From Symsagittifera roscoffensis (Eukaryota; Xenacoelomorpha; Acoela; Convolutidae): a stretch of DNA of 64,000 nucleotides. Both the position numbers and the translations under genes were made by a program. Positions 1-11,274 of this stretch are shown in pieces. The notes below the pieces were generated by a model, which saw nothing but the letters and a program-made list of their open reading frames with translations, had not been told where the DNA came from and searched no databases. Position 1 is the stretch's first letter, and every line of letters begins with the position of its first letter. The stretch spans positions 744,001 to 808,000 of the forward strand of contig NC_087069.1 of assembly GCF_963678635.1 (NCBI RefSeq), written 5' to 3'.

Positions 1-1680
1 TGAATTTGTTAAGTTTCTTTGCTTGAATAGCTTGCTTATGAAAAATTGATGTTATCGGATTCGCTTTATAGACCAATTTAAAACATATCAAAGCTTCTTG
101 AGTTAAAAAGCTCGTATAAGAAAACTAATTTTTGCAAAACCATGGGGTGTTTGAACTATCTATCAGTTTTCTCGATTGAGTAGCTTGCTTAGAAGAACTT
201 GAAAATTTTGCAAACCGATTGGATCTTTAAAGTTAATTGGAAAGTTTTAGAGCTGAATAACTTACTTAAAATTTTTTTCTGAATCGATTTGCTTCGGGAA
301 ACTATTAAAAAACTTCAATAGAAAAGTTTGTTTTATGCGCCATCTAATTTTCTCTAAAAAATCTCTGATCATTTCAAAATTTATTTGCTTAGATAGCCTG
401 CAGAGAGAAATTGAAACAAATTGCAGACATATTCGTTTTATGAAATAGTTTGAAACATTTTGAAGTATTATCACTTGAAAAGCTTGCTTAAAAAAATTGT
501 ATTTTCGCGCACCGATTTTTTCTATGAAATAGTTCGAAATTATTCAAGTTTTTATTGCTTGAATGGCTTCAATAGAGATACTTAATTTTATCACTGACCG
601 ATGAAAATTTTTTTTATAGTTTCTTATTAAAGTATCTGAGCTTGGAAAAGTGCTTTAGAAAACTTGGGTTTTTTTCCGAACCAGTTCGTTACATGAAAAC
701 ATTTGAAACAAGTCGAATTTTCATCGCTTGCATAGCTTGCTAAGAGAACCCTTTTGTCATTCGATTCGTTTTTTAAAGCTAAACCAAAGTCTATCTACTC
801 ATATAGCTTGCTTATAAAAAAGGCATTTTTTGCGTTCTGAATCGTTCTATGAAGTAATTTGCAAATGTTTTTTGCAATTTTTTAAATTGAATGTCTTCAA
901 AAAAAACTCACATTTTGCGATTCGATTCGTTTCAAGAAAGATTTTGACATATTTCAAAGTTTTATAACTTGAATAGCTGGCTTAAATTCGTTTTTGATTT
1001 ACCGTCATCCGATTCGTTTCATGAAGTCAAAAAAAGATTTCAACGTTTTTTAGCTCGCTGCCGAATGAATTTTTTAGTGAACCATTTTGATCGAAAATAA
1101 GTCGGTTATTTCAAAACTTCTTAGCTCGAAAAACTTGAAGAAAACCAAAAAAATTTCTGCGAACCAATTCGCTCCTTGACCATTCGAAACCAATTTATTT
1201 TGATTTTTAGTTAAATTTACACTGTTGCGAATTTCAAAAAAAGAAATTTGAATCTTTAGGAAATTTAATCGCTTGATTAGCTGGCTAGGAAAATTCTTAA
1301 TTTTTGAAATCCTTTTTGCTTGATGAAATAAGTTGAAATATTTCAAATTTCATAACTCGAATAACCAGCAAGAAAATTTTTTTTTTTTTCGCGGACCGAT
1401 TCGCTTCCTACAATAACATGAAATTGTTGTAGTAGTTCCTGTGAAAGCTTGCTGAGAAAAACCTAAGATTTTCGTCGTCTAATTCGTTTCATTAAAATTT
1501 TTTGAAATAATTCAAAACTCTATAGCTTGATTAGCTTGCTTAAAGAAGATTGAACTTTCCGCGAACCAATTTGGTCTAAAAGTAGCTTGAAATTTTCTAT
1601 TGCTTCAAACTGATCTACAATATGGCTCAACTTTAAAAGCTTGATTAGAAAAACAACCATCTTTTTGCAAGCCGATTGAT
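1..1680. repeat. Degenerate satellite, ~76-bp period
   Basis: A diverged tandem array. Each unit carries a block like GCTTGAATAGCTTGCTTA, then A-rich sequence, then a block like GCGAACCGATTCGTTTC and a GAAATA(G)TTTGAAA block. The first block recurs near 22, 98, 171, 248, 314, 386, 470, 556, 640, 725, 797, 884, 968, 1120, 1272, 1352, 1440, 1525 and 1635, a spacing of about 70-88 bp. No gene is supported inside; short minus-strand frames at 262-474 and 1074-1346 are by-products of the repeat. The array runs off the left edge. Confidence 0.75.
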
Positions 1681-1879
1681 CATTGGACACACTCTTGCTA
1701 GGTCTCCCAATTCCCTTGTCTTACACTAGTCTGAGATTAAGTTTGGCTGTCTTAACCCTCTAACATTTTACTACTTTTGAACAAGTCTCTCCTTGTAAAA
1801 AATTTCATCCAGCCTCAGTATCGTTATCCAGCGTTTGGACGTGTTGGGTTGTGTGAAGTGCTGGAACTATTCGAATTAT

Positions 1880-2123
1880 TTTGCATATTCCTAGCGATTC
1901 CTGGCAAGACAAGAAGTTAAAGGCAAGAGAAATTGGCAATCTTCAAAGATGTATTAACAATATGGATCTCCGAGTACGTGAAGAATGTATACCACACTAT
2001 TCCATGGAAAATGATGTCAAGAAAAAGTATGGTAATCAATTCTTATGAGGCACATTGTTATCGAAGGAATTAAGCGACCATTTTGATCTCACAACAGTAG
2101 TAGAGAGCAGATCCGGATTTAGG
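1880..2123 (+). pseudogene. Possible coding fragment of unknown origin
   Basis: The plus strand reads as a hydrophilic, charged stretch of about 48 codons (for example DSWQDKKLKAREIGNLQ and MDLRVREEC). One in-frame TGA near 2046 follows, then about 25 more open codons (LSKELSDHFDLTTVV). It has no start codon of its own and no clear splice sites. The family is not recognised. It could be an old exon, a retroelement piece or chance. Confidence 0.2.
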
Positions 2124-2960
2124 AGGAGGGGGGCTCACACGCCGCCTCAGGGGTTCGATCCCCTCACAAATCAAAGACATCCATTTTCGTTCGACTTACC
2201 CTAACTTTTTTCTTAAAGCTCTTCGGCGCCAAAATCCTTCTGAAGGCTCGGAAAATCAAGTTGATTAGTCTAAAAGAAGTTTGACAAAATGTTCAAAAAA
2301 CTTGAAAATCCACCCCATCTCCCCTCCGAGAAAATATACGCCACTAACAACAAGCAAAAACCAAGTTATGACCACAAATTGGCTGTATATGCGCAAAGGC
2401 ATTCTATAAAACATGTTGAAGGCAAATTGTTGCATAACAGAGAAGTATAAGGACAAAACACAGATGGTCTCTCTGATGCGGAAGAACTTTCACGGCAGGA
2501 AGAAATTAAGGAAGTCTAAAAAAATGTGCAGATTTAAAAACAAAAAAGAGCAGTAAATGTAAATGATGTTTGAAGATTGTCAAACCAATCGAATGAATCA
2601 CACCTAGCGACAGAGATAGAAACAGTTGATTGTTATTTAATGCCAGAAATTTAAGTGAGTGTTCTTACAGAGCAATAGAGAAAATCAGACTGCTAAAAAA
2701 ATTTAAATTTTAAATTTCTGTTTGAAGATTTGAGATGATTTTTTCTAAGTTGTAGCTAAAATTTATCAGATTATGTTTTTGAGGTTGATTATAAACGCAA
2801 TAAAAAAGAAGATGATGAGATGGCAGAGGCCTGTACTTTCATTTTTGATTTAATTTTTTTTTAAAAAAAGTCCCATGCCTCTGTAATGAAGGCACCTGTA
2901 ACTATTGTGATGAAGATTAGCATGGAGGCTGATGATTCAACAGAAACCTTGAGCGCGCTT
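2105..2960. other. Unassigned; possible DNA-transposon end
   Basis: At 2107-2160 a GC-rich stretch reads AGATCCGGATTTAGGAGG followed by a G-run and GGGGTTCGATCCCCTC. The GGATCC...GGGGGG pattern resembles terminal sequence of some animal DNA transposons, and GGTTCGATCCC resembles a tRNA B box, but neither assignment can be completed because no partner terminus or A box is found. The rest is AT-rich with no gene I can support. Confidence 0.2.
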
Positions 2961-2963
2961 TCC

Positions 2964-3240
2964 TGTGATAATTAATAGAAGCTCCAGTAACTCAGACGTA
3001 TAAAACTAGTTGTGTATTTAATTGAGGAAATCACACTGTTCTTGTAAACATCTTTCAATTGCTCAGTTTAACTGGCCTGAGTTCCATGTGAGGTAGGTTG
3101 AACTGAACTTGCAGTTCTTTTCTTTTAGGTTGGCAAAAATGGCCTTGCCACTTGACAATAATAGTAAACATAATATATATCTAGATATAAACAAGGTTAC
3201 TGCAAACGCAGCACCAAATTCACCTGCTGGCTCAAAGTTT
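2964..3240 (-). mobile_element. LTR fragment (3' part of shared LTR family)
   Basis: On the plus strand this begins TGTGATAATTAATAGAAG and stays similar to the starts of the LTRs at 11275 and 18770 through GTAACTCAGACGTATAAAA, the GTAAACATC block, ATGGCCTTG and AAGGTTACTGC, where similarity fades near 3240. Because the elements point left, this is the 3' end of an LTR whose 5' part is lost. It is the likely 3' LTR of gypsy element A, whose integrase lies at about 4760-5500. Confidence 0.7.
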
Positions 3241-4750
3241 TATCAACTAAAATAAAAAAAAAATTTAATACTAAAAGTTTTGGTCCTCAGCTTAATAAGT
3301 TTTGTAGGAACATTGATAGTGTGGTGGTTCTACATTTTTTCTTGGTTTTCAATGGGTTCATCCAATTCCAGGGGGTACTCGTCATATCGAGTTCCACATT
3401 CTCGACAGGTCAAGCGATGCATATGGCAATTTTTTTTCTAAAAGGTGTCTGTTCAGTAGGATAAAACGTGGTTAATCTGTTCTCGTCTCGATTCGGCTCC
3501 AGAGCTGATTTGCTGAGATCGTTTTTTACTGTAGTGATAATTCTCACAGAATCTTTGATCGGTTCGCCTATTCTCTTTAGTTCCTGGTTCTTGTTGGCTC
3601 GACAACTTCTTCTGACTTGTATTCCGCTGTGTCCTCCTGACAGAATCAGTCTGAGAAAACGCAGAGGCGCCGATTTTTATTGTCCCTCCTTCTTCTGGTC
3701 TATCCTTTGCAGTAAGAATTTCTTCAGCTGTCTTCTGTACCCTCCGTGTCAAAATTTGATTAGACAGATTTCATTCTTCTAGTTCTGTATCGATATTCGG
3801 TTTTTCGGGGTTCTGATCTGCGATCTTCGTTTGTCTTTTGCAGCCTCTGCAGCTTTACGTTTTCTGGCTTCTATGGTCGTTAGTTTTCACTCCTGCGTTT
3901 TCATGGCTGTGTCTTCTTGAGTTTTTGGTCCAGACCCTTTGATAGCTAGATTAAGGGCTCCTTCAGGTTCTGTATCATTCGATGTGACTATCGCTTGGCT
4001 ACTTTGGAGCTCTTCAAGAGCGATCTCTCGTTCGGTTAGTTCTTGCTGTTGCAGCTTTTTTCTTCGCAGTCACTGTCCAAAAGTGTTTCTATTTCCACGC
4101 ATGCTTGCGTTTTGGTTCCTCTGTTGGATTTTTTGTGATTTTCCTGAGTGCTTCCTTTTAAGCTGCTTCCTTTTTCCTCTTGAATTTCTATTTTAGCCTC
4201 CGATAAATAGCTTTTCCTGTAAATCAATCCAGCTGCCGATTTTTTCATAGTTGAAGGTGTTTCTGAGATGACTCTTCTCTTCAGCGGTTGGTTACGGCTC
4301 TTCCGCTTTTTCTGTTTTCGTCTCGTCTCGGCATATTCTGGGAAACGTTTGTGCTCTGTGGTTCTGGCATTTCATCTTTGAACCCTCTTTCCCACGAACA
4401 CAACATTTCTTTTCGCAGCTATTGGTTTATCGTGCTCATCTTGCCCACTTTCATTGCGGAAATAATTGCCTGACGCACCTCGTCTCTCCCCATTTCACTT
4501 GGCATGGGCCTCAAGCAGCTTCAAAATTGTGCGCGCATGTTCCCGGTCATTGGCTGAAGACAGCTGCTGTTTAAAGAGCGGATTGACGTCCCAGATGTTT
4601 TGGCCCTTTTAATGTGTCCCTGTTCTTCCGATGTTGGTTGACTCTTCTTTTGTTATTTTGAGTTGTGATGCCGTGAGGGACGATCTCTCCATGTGCTGTT
4701 TATCTAAACCATGATATTTAATTTAAGAAAATTTCGCTTTATTGGTTTTA
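3241..4750 (-). pseudogene. Gypsy element A: region 3' of integrase
   Basis: This lies between the element A integrase and its 3' LTR fragment. The minus strand has two charged open stretches, at 4036-4248 (70 codons, E/K-rich) and 3453-3752 (99 codons, R/Q/S-rich). They fit, but do not prove, the basic/acidic tail that gypsy Pol proteins carry after integrase. No envelope-like signal, glycosylation pattern or membrane anchor was seen. The frames are interrupted. Confidence 0.4.
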
Positions 4751-4754
4751 AACT

Positions 4755-5500
4755 CATTTTTTTTGGTAAACGTCCGAAGTGTGCTTCAAATGGTGAATGT
4801 TGGTTTGTTTTTTGTTTATTCGGCCTGAGATCGCGCGTTATCGTGCAAAGAGTTTTTGTCTAGTAGCATCACTTCCAGTCTTCTTTTAATCGTTTAGATT
4901 GTTCTCTCGGCCAAACCACCACCTCCGTTATCTCCCACGGAACAGACTTTTTGCTCAATTTTGTTCTCCACGCAAAATTTTTCAATTACCTTTCATTTAA
5001 ACTCGAAGAATTGATCTGTTTTCATCGGTTTTGGAACTCCCTGTGTGTCAACATAAGTACGTAGAATTTTAATTGAGTATTTCCCCCTGTCGATTTTGTG
5101 ACTTTTAACGACGGGAGTTTCATGTAACGATCTATTGCCACAAATTTACATAGTTTTTCCTTAATGATCTTCTGATGGCCCCACATAATCGAGTTGAGCT
5201 TCCTGATCCAGCTGTGTTAGCAGCGGTAGGGGTTTATTGGAGATTTTTAAATGAGTTACTTTGCCTCCTTATCGTATCTAGTTCAATCTGTACATTCTTC
5301 TGCTAAGTTTACTATGTCCTTATGTATATGGGGCCACCACAAATACTGGCAGACGTCGAGCATTGCTTCCTGGCCAGGGTTTCCAGGAGTGTCCTTTTTA
5401 TCACCGCTCATCTCAATTGGGCTGGCACCGCCAGTCGGTAGTCAACCAGTATCCAATCGTTCACAACTGACTTTTGATGCCAGAGCAGGTTTCTGTAGGA
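4755..5500 (-). pseudogene. Gypsy element A integrase (decayed)
   Basis: Reading the minus strand and allowing frameshifts, the integrase can be followed in order. A linker with NDWILVDYRLAVP (about 5470) is followed by an N-terminal zinc region with NPGQEAMLDVCQYLWWPHIHKDIV (5390-5290; the pieces DVCQYLWWP and HKDIVNLAEEC are diagnostic). The core follows with VAIDRYMKLPVVKSHK (about 5130), TQGVPKPMKTDQ (about 5040) and GGLAERTI.TIKRRL (about 4920-4880), then STLRTFTKKN near 4770, which corresponds to the usual FTPFEAHFGRK block. This is the Ty3/gypsy K02A2.6-like type. Several stops and frameshifts make it inactive. It would have inserted the element's cDNA into the host genome. Confidence 0.8.
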
Positions 5501-6389
5501 TCCCATCAGCTCGTTCCCCTCAATTACTTTATGGAGAAAATCCATCCACACGTCTTTGTGATGAGCTCAGCCAGGGAAGTTTTGTCAAAGATCCCTGACA
5601 GATAAATTATCCCCTCTTCTCCAAGCTGCGTGGACGATTGAAAATCGTTTTGTCTGGAAAGATGGCTGAATTTTTTGCTTAGTGTCACTACGCTCACCTC
5701 TAAGTAACCTTCAGCGTCTCTCACTGTAATGCTCACCTCTATCTCGATATTTACTCGTTTCTCTACGGTCTTGTGTGGGGTCAGCGTGGTTCATTTCTGA
5801 GTTGGCTTCTTTTTCATGCACATTCCCTGGCCTGTTCGGGTTGTCACCACCAACTTAGTCCCAGATTGAGATCAACCTTAACGACTGACTTCTGTCCGGT
5901 CTGCTCTCCACAGCTCTCCAGCCCCAACTCGGTATGTCCCATCCTGAACTCACCGAGTCTGATTTGTCTCTTGTCCCCATCTGTGGGTTTCTAGTTCGCT
6001 GAAAGGTCGTCTCTGTAACCTCCTTCTCTATAATGTTCCTTCGCTAGCCTCCATTTTGACTTCTCCGATTGTTAATCTCACTTTTTTTTATTTTTTTTTC
6101 CATAAATTTACTTGATTATTTTCTGTATTTTGAGTTATGAAGTGACTGACTGTATAAGATGAGAGAATTTGCAAAAACTGTATTTTGGCGGTTACGAGAG
6201 TAGTGAGAGTTGAATGTTTTCGTTCCGGTTGAGCTTTGTCCGTTATGGATCATTTTGGATGCAATGGTAACCGTAAAATAACGTGTCGTATTGGTTCATT
6301 ATGCTATTGAACTCAGAATATTCTAGAAGGTTTTACTTTCGGCTGAGACAATCCAGTTTTTTATGAAAGCTTCCTGTTTAGGTGACTAA
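5501..6389 (-). other. Element A linker between RNase H and integrase
   Basis: On the minus strand an open stretch at 5524-5736 (70 codons, with SLAELITKTCGWIFSIK) sits just before the integrase zinc region, where gypsy Pol has its RNase H-integrase linker. Sequence from about 5740 to 6390 is not recognisable, apart from short T-rich tracts near 6070-6110. Confidence 0.4.
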
Positions 6390-6990
6390 GAATTCCTTAT
6401 CTAGTTCAGATTACTGCAACAGGTCACCATTGGGCTCCCTTGATAGGTAGTCAATTATACCAATGTCTTTTCCCGGAATGTGAACTATTCTGAATCTATA
6501 CAGTAGTAATCTGTCAACGCACCTAGTGAGTCGAAATTGATAGGTTTTCTTCGAGTTGTTTTCGTCTAAGGCCGATGCTAGTGCTTTGCGATCAGTAGCA
6601 ATTATGTACTCTTCACCCAGAATAAAATTTTCAAACTGGTCGAGTGACTAAACAACTGCAAGCAGCTCGAAATCATTAGCGAAACACATTTTCTCTTGGA
6701 TGTTTAGCTGGTGCTGGTGTGACGCAAATGCAAAAACAATTCATTGCCCCCCTTGATTTTTGTTCTAGGTTGCCCCGAATCCCCTTTGACTGGCATCACA
6801 TTCGACACGCGTGTCTTTTAAATGGTCATATTTTTTTCTTTGGGATGTTTGCAATTGCTTTTTTTATCTCCTCGAGTATCTCTGAATTTTCTTCCGCACA
6901 TTCAAACTTTTTACCGATAGCTTGATGTTTTTCAGTTTCTACTTTTCGTTCCTTCATGTTGTAATTGTCGGAACTTGTCGGTTATACTTG
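6390..6990 (-). pseudogene. Gypsy element A RNase H (decayed)
   Basis: Minus-strand translation gives FELLAVV.SLDQFENFILGEEYIIATDRKALASALDEN in pieces, followed by FRLTRCVDRLLLYRF, HIPGKDIGIIDYLSREP. This is the standard order of a Ty3/gypsy RNase H: the glutamate of ELLAVV, the aspartate of TDRKAL, the LTRWVDRLL-like block, and the terminal DYLSR. At least one stop replaces the usual tryptophan after AVV. The domain would degrade the RNA template during reverse transcription. It lies directly 3' of the RT thumb in the same orientation. Confidence 0.8.
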
Positions 6991-7860
6991 CTTCGTTCGG
7001 GGTATATTTTGAGAGGTGGTCAATGGTACCCATGAACGACCTAAGTTGTTCAAGAGACCTGGTAGGTTTAGTTTTGGTTTTGCTTCTGTTTCTGTGATCC
7101 TCGATTTCGGAGATTTTGTGTCCGAGCGAACTAAACTCGCTGTTAAACACTTCTTTTTTTATAGAACTTTAACGCCACATATTCCTCGTCCAATTTATCT
7201 AGGACAATTGATACTAGTTTTTGATGATCACTTTCGATTCCATCGAAGATGATTAATATATCTGTGAGACACATAAGGTCTTTTTGCAAGGTTTAGAATT
7301 CTATTCATTGCCTTTTAGAGCTCTGCAAGAATGTCGACTAGTCCGTAAAATCATGTGGGGGAACCTCTAGGTTCCTGTCGCGAGCCCACTGACAACATAG
7401 AAGTTAACTTTAGTTTCTGTAGTCATACTCAATTAACTATAAGTGTGTTTTTGATTTATCACTCTGAATAATAACTTGCCCGCAGTGTTGGATTTTTCAA
7501 TTGGACTCACATTATACAATAAATCATATACGTTGGGCTTTTGATACTTAATTTTAAATAGTTGTCTGTTTAATGATGTCGCATCTAATACAAGCTTTTT
7601 TAAATTGTCTTTTTGCCGAAATAACTATTCGAAGCAATAAAACGATCATTACTGCACTTGTCAAGTTGTTTTATTTGATCTTACGCTAATAATTTATTAG
7701 ATTCCAGTCGTACTTCATCTTGAATGTGAATTGGTATCCGTCCACGTTTGTCCTGATTTCGGCATAACGGGTATTTGAAGTTTTTATCACCTGGTTTTTT
7801 TATTCTCTCTGTCGATCAAATAGCTTCTTGATTTTTTTGAAAAAATGTCCTATTCAACCT
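6932..7860 (-). pseudogene. Gypsy element A reverse transcriptase (decayed)
   Basis: Minus strand. The N-terminal part (about 7850-7640) reads RGRIPIHIQDEV and an L..LDK..NDYFIA block; the RT fingers/palm part near 7400-7330 reads ATGT.RF and FTD.STFLQ. The region after the catalytic site reads IFDGIESDHQKLVSIVLDKLDEEYVAL (7260-7170; the key part is SDHQKLVSIVLDKLDE), and 6932-7150 holds LGHKISE and LRSFMGTIDHLSKYTPN, the connection to RNase H. The order and spacing match Ty3/gypsy K02A2.6-like RT. Frameshifts and stops are frequent and the catalytic DD is not preserved. Confidence 0.8.
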
Positions 7861-8938
7861 CCTGACTGCTCGCACAGTAGCACGTCAAATCTCAATTTTT
7901 CAAAAGGAGCTCGTTTTATTTTTATGTGGTGTTGATCCCCACTCGGTTTTTTAGGTCCATAAAGTACATCCAGTATGTCTCTCTAAAATCAGGATTGGTG
8001 CACTTGGTATTTTTTAACCCAGCGAACTAATTTTTACGAGAGTTTCCATGAATTGTAATTGGATGTTTTTTGCCAAAAAAAAGTGTGCTGAGAGATTCAT
8101 TTTCTCCGTTGGGATGAAATCGGCTTTCTTTGAAACTTCCAAGGTTTGTAAAGCTGCTGCCCAAATTAGGAAGGATACTAGAGTGCTTTTGTTGACAGTC
8201 AAATTCGATTACTTCAATTATCCATTCTGACGAGCGCTTCGAGTGATTTTATGTCCATAAAGTTTTATGTCCATTTGTTCTGATTGCGGTCTTCTTTTGA
8301 TACTTAGTTCTTCCCCTTTTTCCTGTTTTATCTCCTCGTTGTTTACCAATTCTCTTTGGACATACTGTTCTATCTGGCCCATTGATGTTTTTTCTCAGCT
8401 TTTTTCGAAATGATTTGGAGCTCGTCATATGAATCAAAATTTTGTATAAGAAAACTGTCGTCATCGGAACTGTCGTCTTCATCTGGCACTGCGTTTATTT
8501 GATCTGAACGAATTACGTGGCAAACAGATTTGGCTTTGTGAACGTTTTGCATGTTTCCGCAACTCCGGGAACTTTGTAAATGTCCCTCAGTAAATATCCG
8601 TCTGCAATTATTCCAGGGTCAATTTCCACTGGTAGGTCTTGTACTCTCTCCGCAGTCTTGTTGTCTTCTTTTATTTCGCTCTTTACCCTGTCGTCTGTTT
8701 TGCTGGTTTCTGTTTTCTACTGTCATTATAGGTTCTGTTTCGATCTAATTTGCGTTCCAGAAGACTGACTTGCAACTGCAGTATTAGCATTTACCCTCTA
8801 GTGTTCCTGTGTTTTATGTTTACTCTCTCTTTTCAGCACCTAATTTCAGTAAGTTCTTTTCAGTAGTTTCGACTCTCTTCAGTATTTTCTGCTATTTTCG
8901 AAACCTAACGATGTTTTCAGTACTCATCGAGGGTTCCT
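7361..8938 (-). repeat. Gag-PR-RT(N) cassette copy 1
   Basis: One of five related copies of a gypsy gag-protease-RT(N) cassette (others begin near 8938, 13010, 14284 and 16452). In minus order it holds a piece of Gag tail (8938-8560), a decayed zinc-knuckle region ending in an acidic INAVPDEDDSSDDD stretch (8370-8552), a protease-like region (8014-8202, with LEVSKKADFIPTEKMNLSAHFF) and the RT N-terminus. Here the cassette runs on into the rest of element A RT. The boundary at 8938 is the junction GAGGGTTCCTCTAGA, where RT sequence is cut short and joined to a second cassette. Confidence 0.65.
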
Positions 8939-10540
8939 CTAGAATCCTGTCGCGTGCCCACAGATAACGTTAAAGCTACCTTATTTCGCTGATTCCGCAG
9001 TCAATCTCAATTGACTATAAGCTCATTTTAGATCTATCACACTGAGTTAACACTTGCCCGCTGTGTTGGCTTTTTAATTTTGACTCACACCATCAAACAA
9101 GTCATCTACGTAGGGCATTCGATACTTAATTTTAAATAGTTGTCTATTTATTGGTATCGCGTCTTGTGCAAGCTTTTTTAAGTTATATTTTTTGCCGTAA
9201 CAACTATTCAAGCGATGAAATAATAATTAGTGCACTTGTCAAGTCGTTTTGTTTGATCTCCCGCCAATGAGTATTAGGTGAATGAATTATTAGGTTCAAC
9301 TCGTACTTCATCCTTATTGAGTATCAATATCCGTCTACATTTTTCCTGATTGGGAATAACTGATATTTGAACTTTGTTTTTTTTTCAGATGGTTTTTTGA
9401 TTCTCCCTGTCGATCAATTGCTTCTATCGAACCCTGTAAAATTGTTCTATCGAACCTTCTGACTGCTCGCATATTAGCACGTCAAGCCTCGACTTTTCAT
9501 AAGGAGCTAGTTTTTGGGTTGTATTGATCCCCAATTTTTTTTAGGTTCATCAAGTACATCCAGTATATCTCTCTGTAATCAGCAATGGTGCACTTGGTAC
9601 TTTCTACCCCACCGAACGAATTTTTACTTTGAGTGCCCCATGAGTTATAATTGGATGTTTATTGTAATCAAAAAACTGTGCTGACAGATTCAATTTTTCC
9701 GGTGCGATGAAACCTGCTTTCTTTGAAACTTCCAAGGTTTGTCAAGCTGCTGCCCAATTAAGGAAGGATACTAGATTGCCTCTGTTGAAAGTCAGTTTCG
9801 ATTCAGTCAATTATCGGTTCTGACGAGAGCTTCAGTGATTTTATTCGTTCTGATTGTGGGCTTCTGCGTATTTTTTTCATTTCTTAGGTCATCCCCTTTT
9901 TCCGGTTGTATCTCCTCTTTGCTTACCAATCTATTTTGGACCTACTGTTAGATCTGGAGAATTGAGGTTTTTTTGCTTTTATCGACATGATTTCAAATTC
10001 CTCACATGAATCAAAAATTTGGATAAGAAACCAGTCGTCGTCGGACCTATCGTTGTCCTCTGGCACTGCGCTTATTTCATTTGAACGACACATTTGGCAA
10101 AGAGGCTTGGCTTTGTGAACTTTTTTCATGTTTCCACAAGGCCGGGCATTTTTTGAATGTCCCTCGGTAATTTTACGTTTGCAACTAATGCAGGGGCAAT
10201 TTCATTGGTAGGTCTTGTATTCTCTCTGCAGTCTGGTTGTCTTCTTTCATATTGCTCTTTGCACTGTCGTCTGTTTTTTTCCGATTTCTGTTTACTACTG
10301 TCATTATAGGTTATTGTTTTACTCCAGTTTGCGGTCCAGAGGTAGCTCCTGTAGTATTAGCTTTTTCCCTCTGAATTTTCTGTGTTGTCTGTTTACTCTC
10401 TTTTTCCAGTACCTAATTCCAGTACGCTCTTTTCAGTTTTTTCAGTACTTTTTTCCCATTATTTTCAGCTCTTTTCAGTTTTTTCAGCTTTTTTTAATTT
10501 TTAACGCTATTTTCAGTACCTCATCGGGGATTGTAGTTGG
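8938..10540 (-). repeat. Gag-PR-RT(N) cassette copy 2
   Basis: Same order as copy 1. The zinc-knuckle region is clearest here: minus-strand translation around 10210-10050 gives C-P-C-I-S-C then GHSKNARPCGNMKKVHKAKPLCQMCRS in separate readable pieces, and then an acidic NEISAVPEDNDRSDDDWF stretch at 9923-10129. This is the Gag/Pol junction layout of K02A2.6-like gypsy elements (CxxC, H and C residues, then an acidic run before protease). The protease region (9850-9640) and truncated RT follow to 8938. Confidence 0.65.
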
Positions 10541-10544
10541 TAGG

Positions 10545-11074
10545 TCAGAGTCTCTTGGAGAATAAGTCTCGTAATAATTCATTATATAGTACGTCCATTT
10601 CTGATTTCACAGTTTGCGCATCTAAGGATGCGTGAAACGATTCCAGTGAGTCTCCTTTTTCTTGGATCGATTGAAGAAATTGTGGTTCACGTACGTCGCA
10701 CTGCGCGTCTTTTCGAATGAATTTTTCACTAACGCTATCTTCTTCCGAAAATCTAAATTCGAAATCATTACAAGTGGTTTCTTCTGAACGAATCTTTTCT
10801 TTCACTTCGTTCTCAGCGCTAGCAAAAACCTGGATACTAGTATTTTCTGTACCTCGTTGTAAAAAAACATTATTGCGGCCTTTTGGGCCCTCTATTCTTT
10901 GCTTTTCCTTCTCAGGTTGAGCCCTGTCTCTTGTTGATCTTCCTCCTGTTTTTCTTTCTGCCACGGCCGTTGCGATTTCTCCCGATTGGGTTGTCTCGGT
11001 GCCGGTTCTTTAATGACCGGTTTCAGCTCTTCCACTATTTCTGGAATCCCATTTTCTTTCAACGTTACTGCCAT
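10545..11074 (-). pseudogene. gag: Gag N-terminal region, element A
   Basis: The likely start is an ATG at 11074-11072 (minus) giving MAVTLKENGIPEIVEELKP; the frame also stays open upstream through the palindrome. The chain is very rich in E, K, R and Q (for example QKEKQEEDQQET). A frameshift near 10900-10960 moves the reading into the 10545-10964 frame, which ends SEMDVLYNELLRDLFSKRL. A related Gag is found in the copies at 16063-16284 and 18238-18459 (shared MAERETGGRSARD). It lies just downstream of a primer-binding site, as Gag should. Whether this Gag belongs to the gypsy or the BEL/Pao element is not settled; no capsid fold is recognisable by eye. Confidence 0.55.
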
Positions 11075-11253
11075 GATTAACTGGTTGAACCAAATTTTGA
11101 AGTTCCACGGTGGATCCGGGCTCGGTGTCAACCAGAAGGCAGTAATTCCTATATCGAGGCCTCGATATAAGAATTCCTGCATTCTGGTTTACACCGAGCT
11201 CGGATCCACTATGAAACTTCAAAATTTGGTTCAACCAGTTAATCATGGCAGTA
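11066..11253. repeat. Long palindrome at 5' leader of element A
   Basis: A near-perfect inverted repeat with arms of about 93 bp meeting at 11160/11161 (ATATCGAGGC/CTCGATAT). Both arms carry ACTGCCATGATTAACTGG, AACCAAATTTTGAAGTT, GGATCC and CTCGGTGT. Because of the symmetry both strands can encode the same MINWLNQILKFH start. It lies between the primer-binding site (11260-11274) and gag. In RNA it would fold into one long hairpin. Confidence 0.85.
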
Positions 11254-11259
11254 AGAATT

Positions 11260-11274
11260 CTGCTGGCTGCGCCA
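11260..11274 (-). other. Primer-binding site
   Basis: Minus strand reads TGGCGCAGCCAGCAG directly after the LTR end ...GATATCACA. A sequence starting TGG just inside a 5' LTR is the classic tRNA primer-binding site. The same 15 bases occur at 18755-18769. The primer tRNA is not identified. Confidence 0.75.

Noticed and set aside
2140-2165. tRNA gene or tRNA-derived SINE (GGTTCGATCCC resembles a B box)
   Set aside because: No A box, anticodon arm or acceptor pairing could be placed at the right distance upstream.
3241-4750. Envelope-like gene 3' of the element A integrase
   Set aside because: No signal peptide, transmembrane anchor or cleavage-type motif could be found in any minus-strand frame.
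5251-5598. Plus-strand frame of 115 codons
   Set aside because: It is antisense to the gypsy element A integrase, whose minus-strand motifs are clear.
11100-11215. Vector polylinker contamination, suggested by GGATCCGAGCTCGG
   Set aside because: The sequence occurs four times (two arms in each of two diverged palindromes) with natural substitutions and lies in a consistent LTR-element context; the similarity to a polylinker is only a dozen or so bases.
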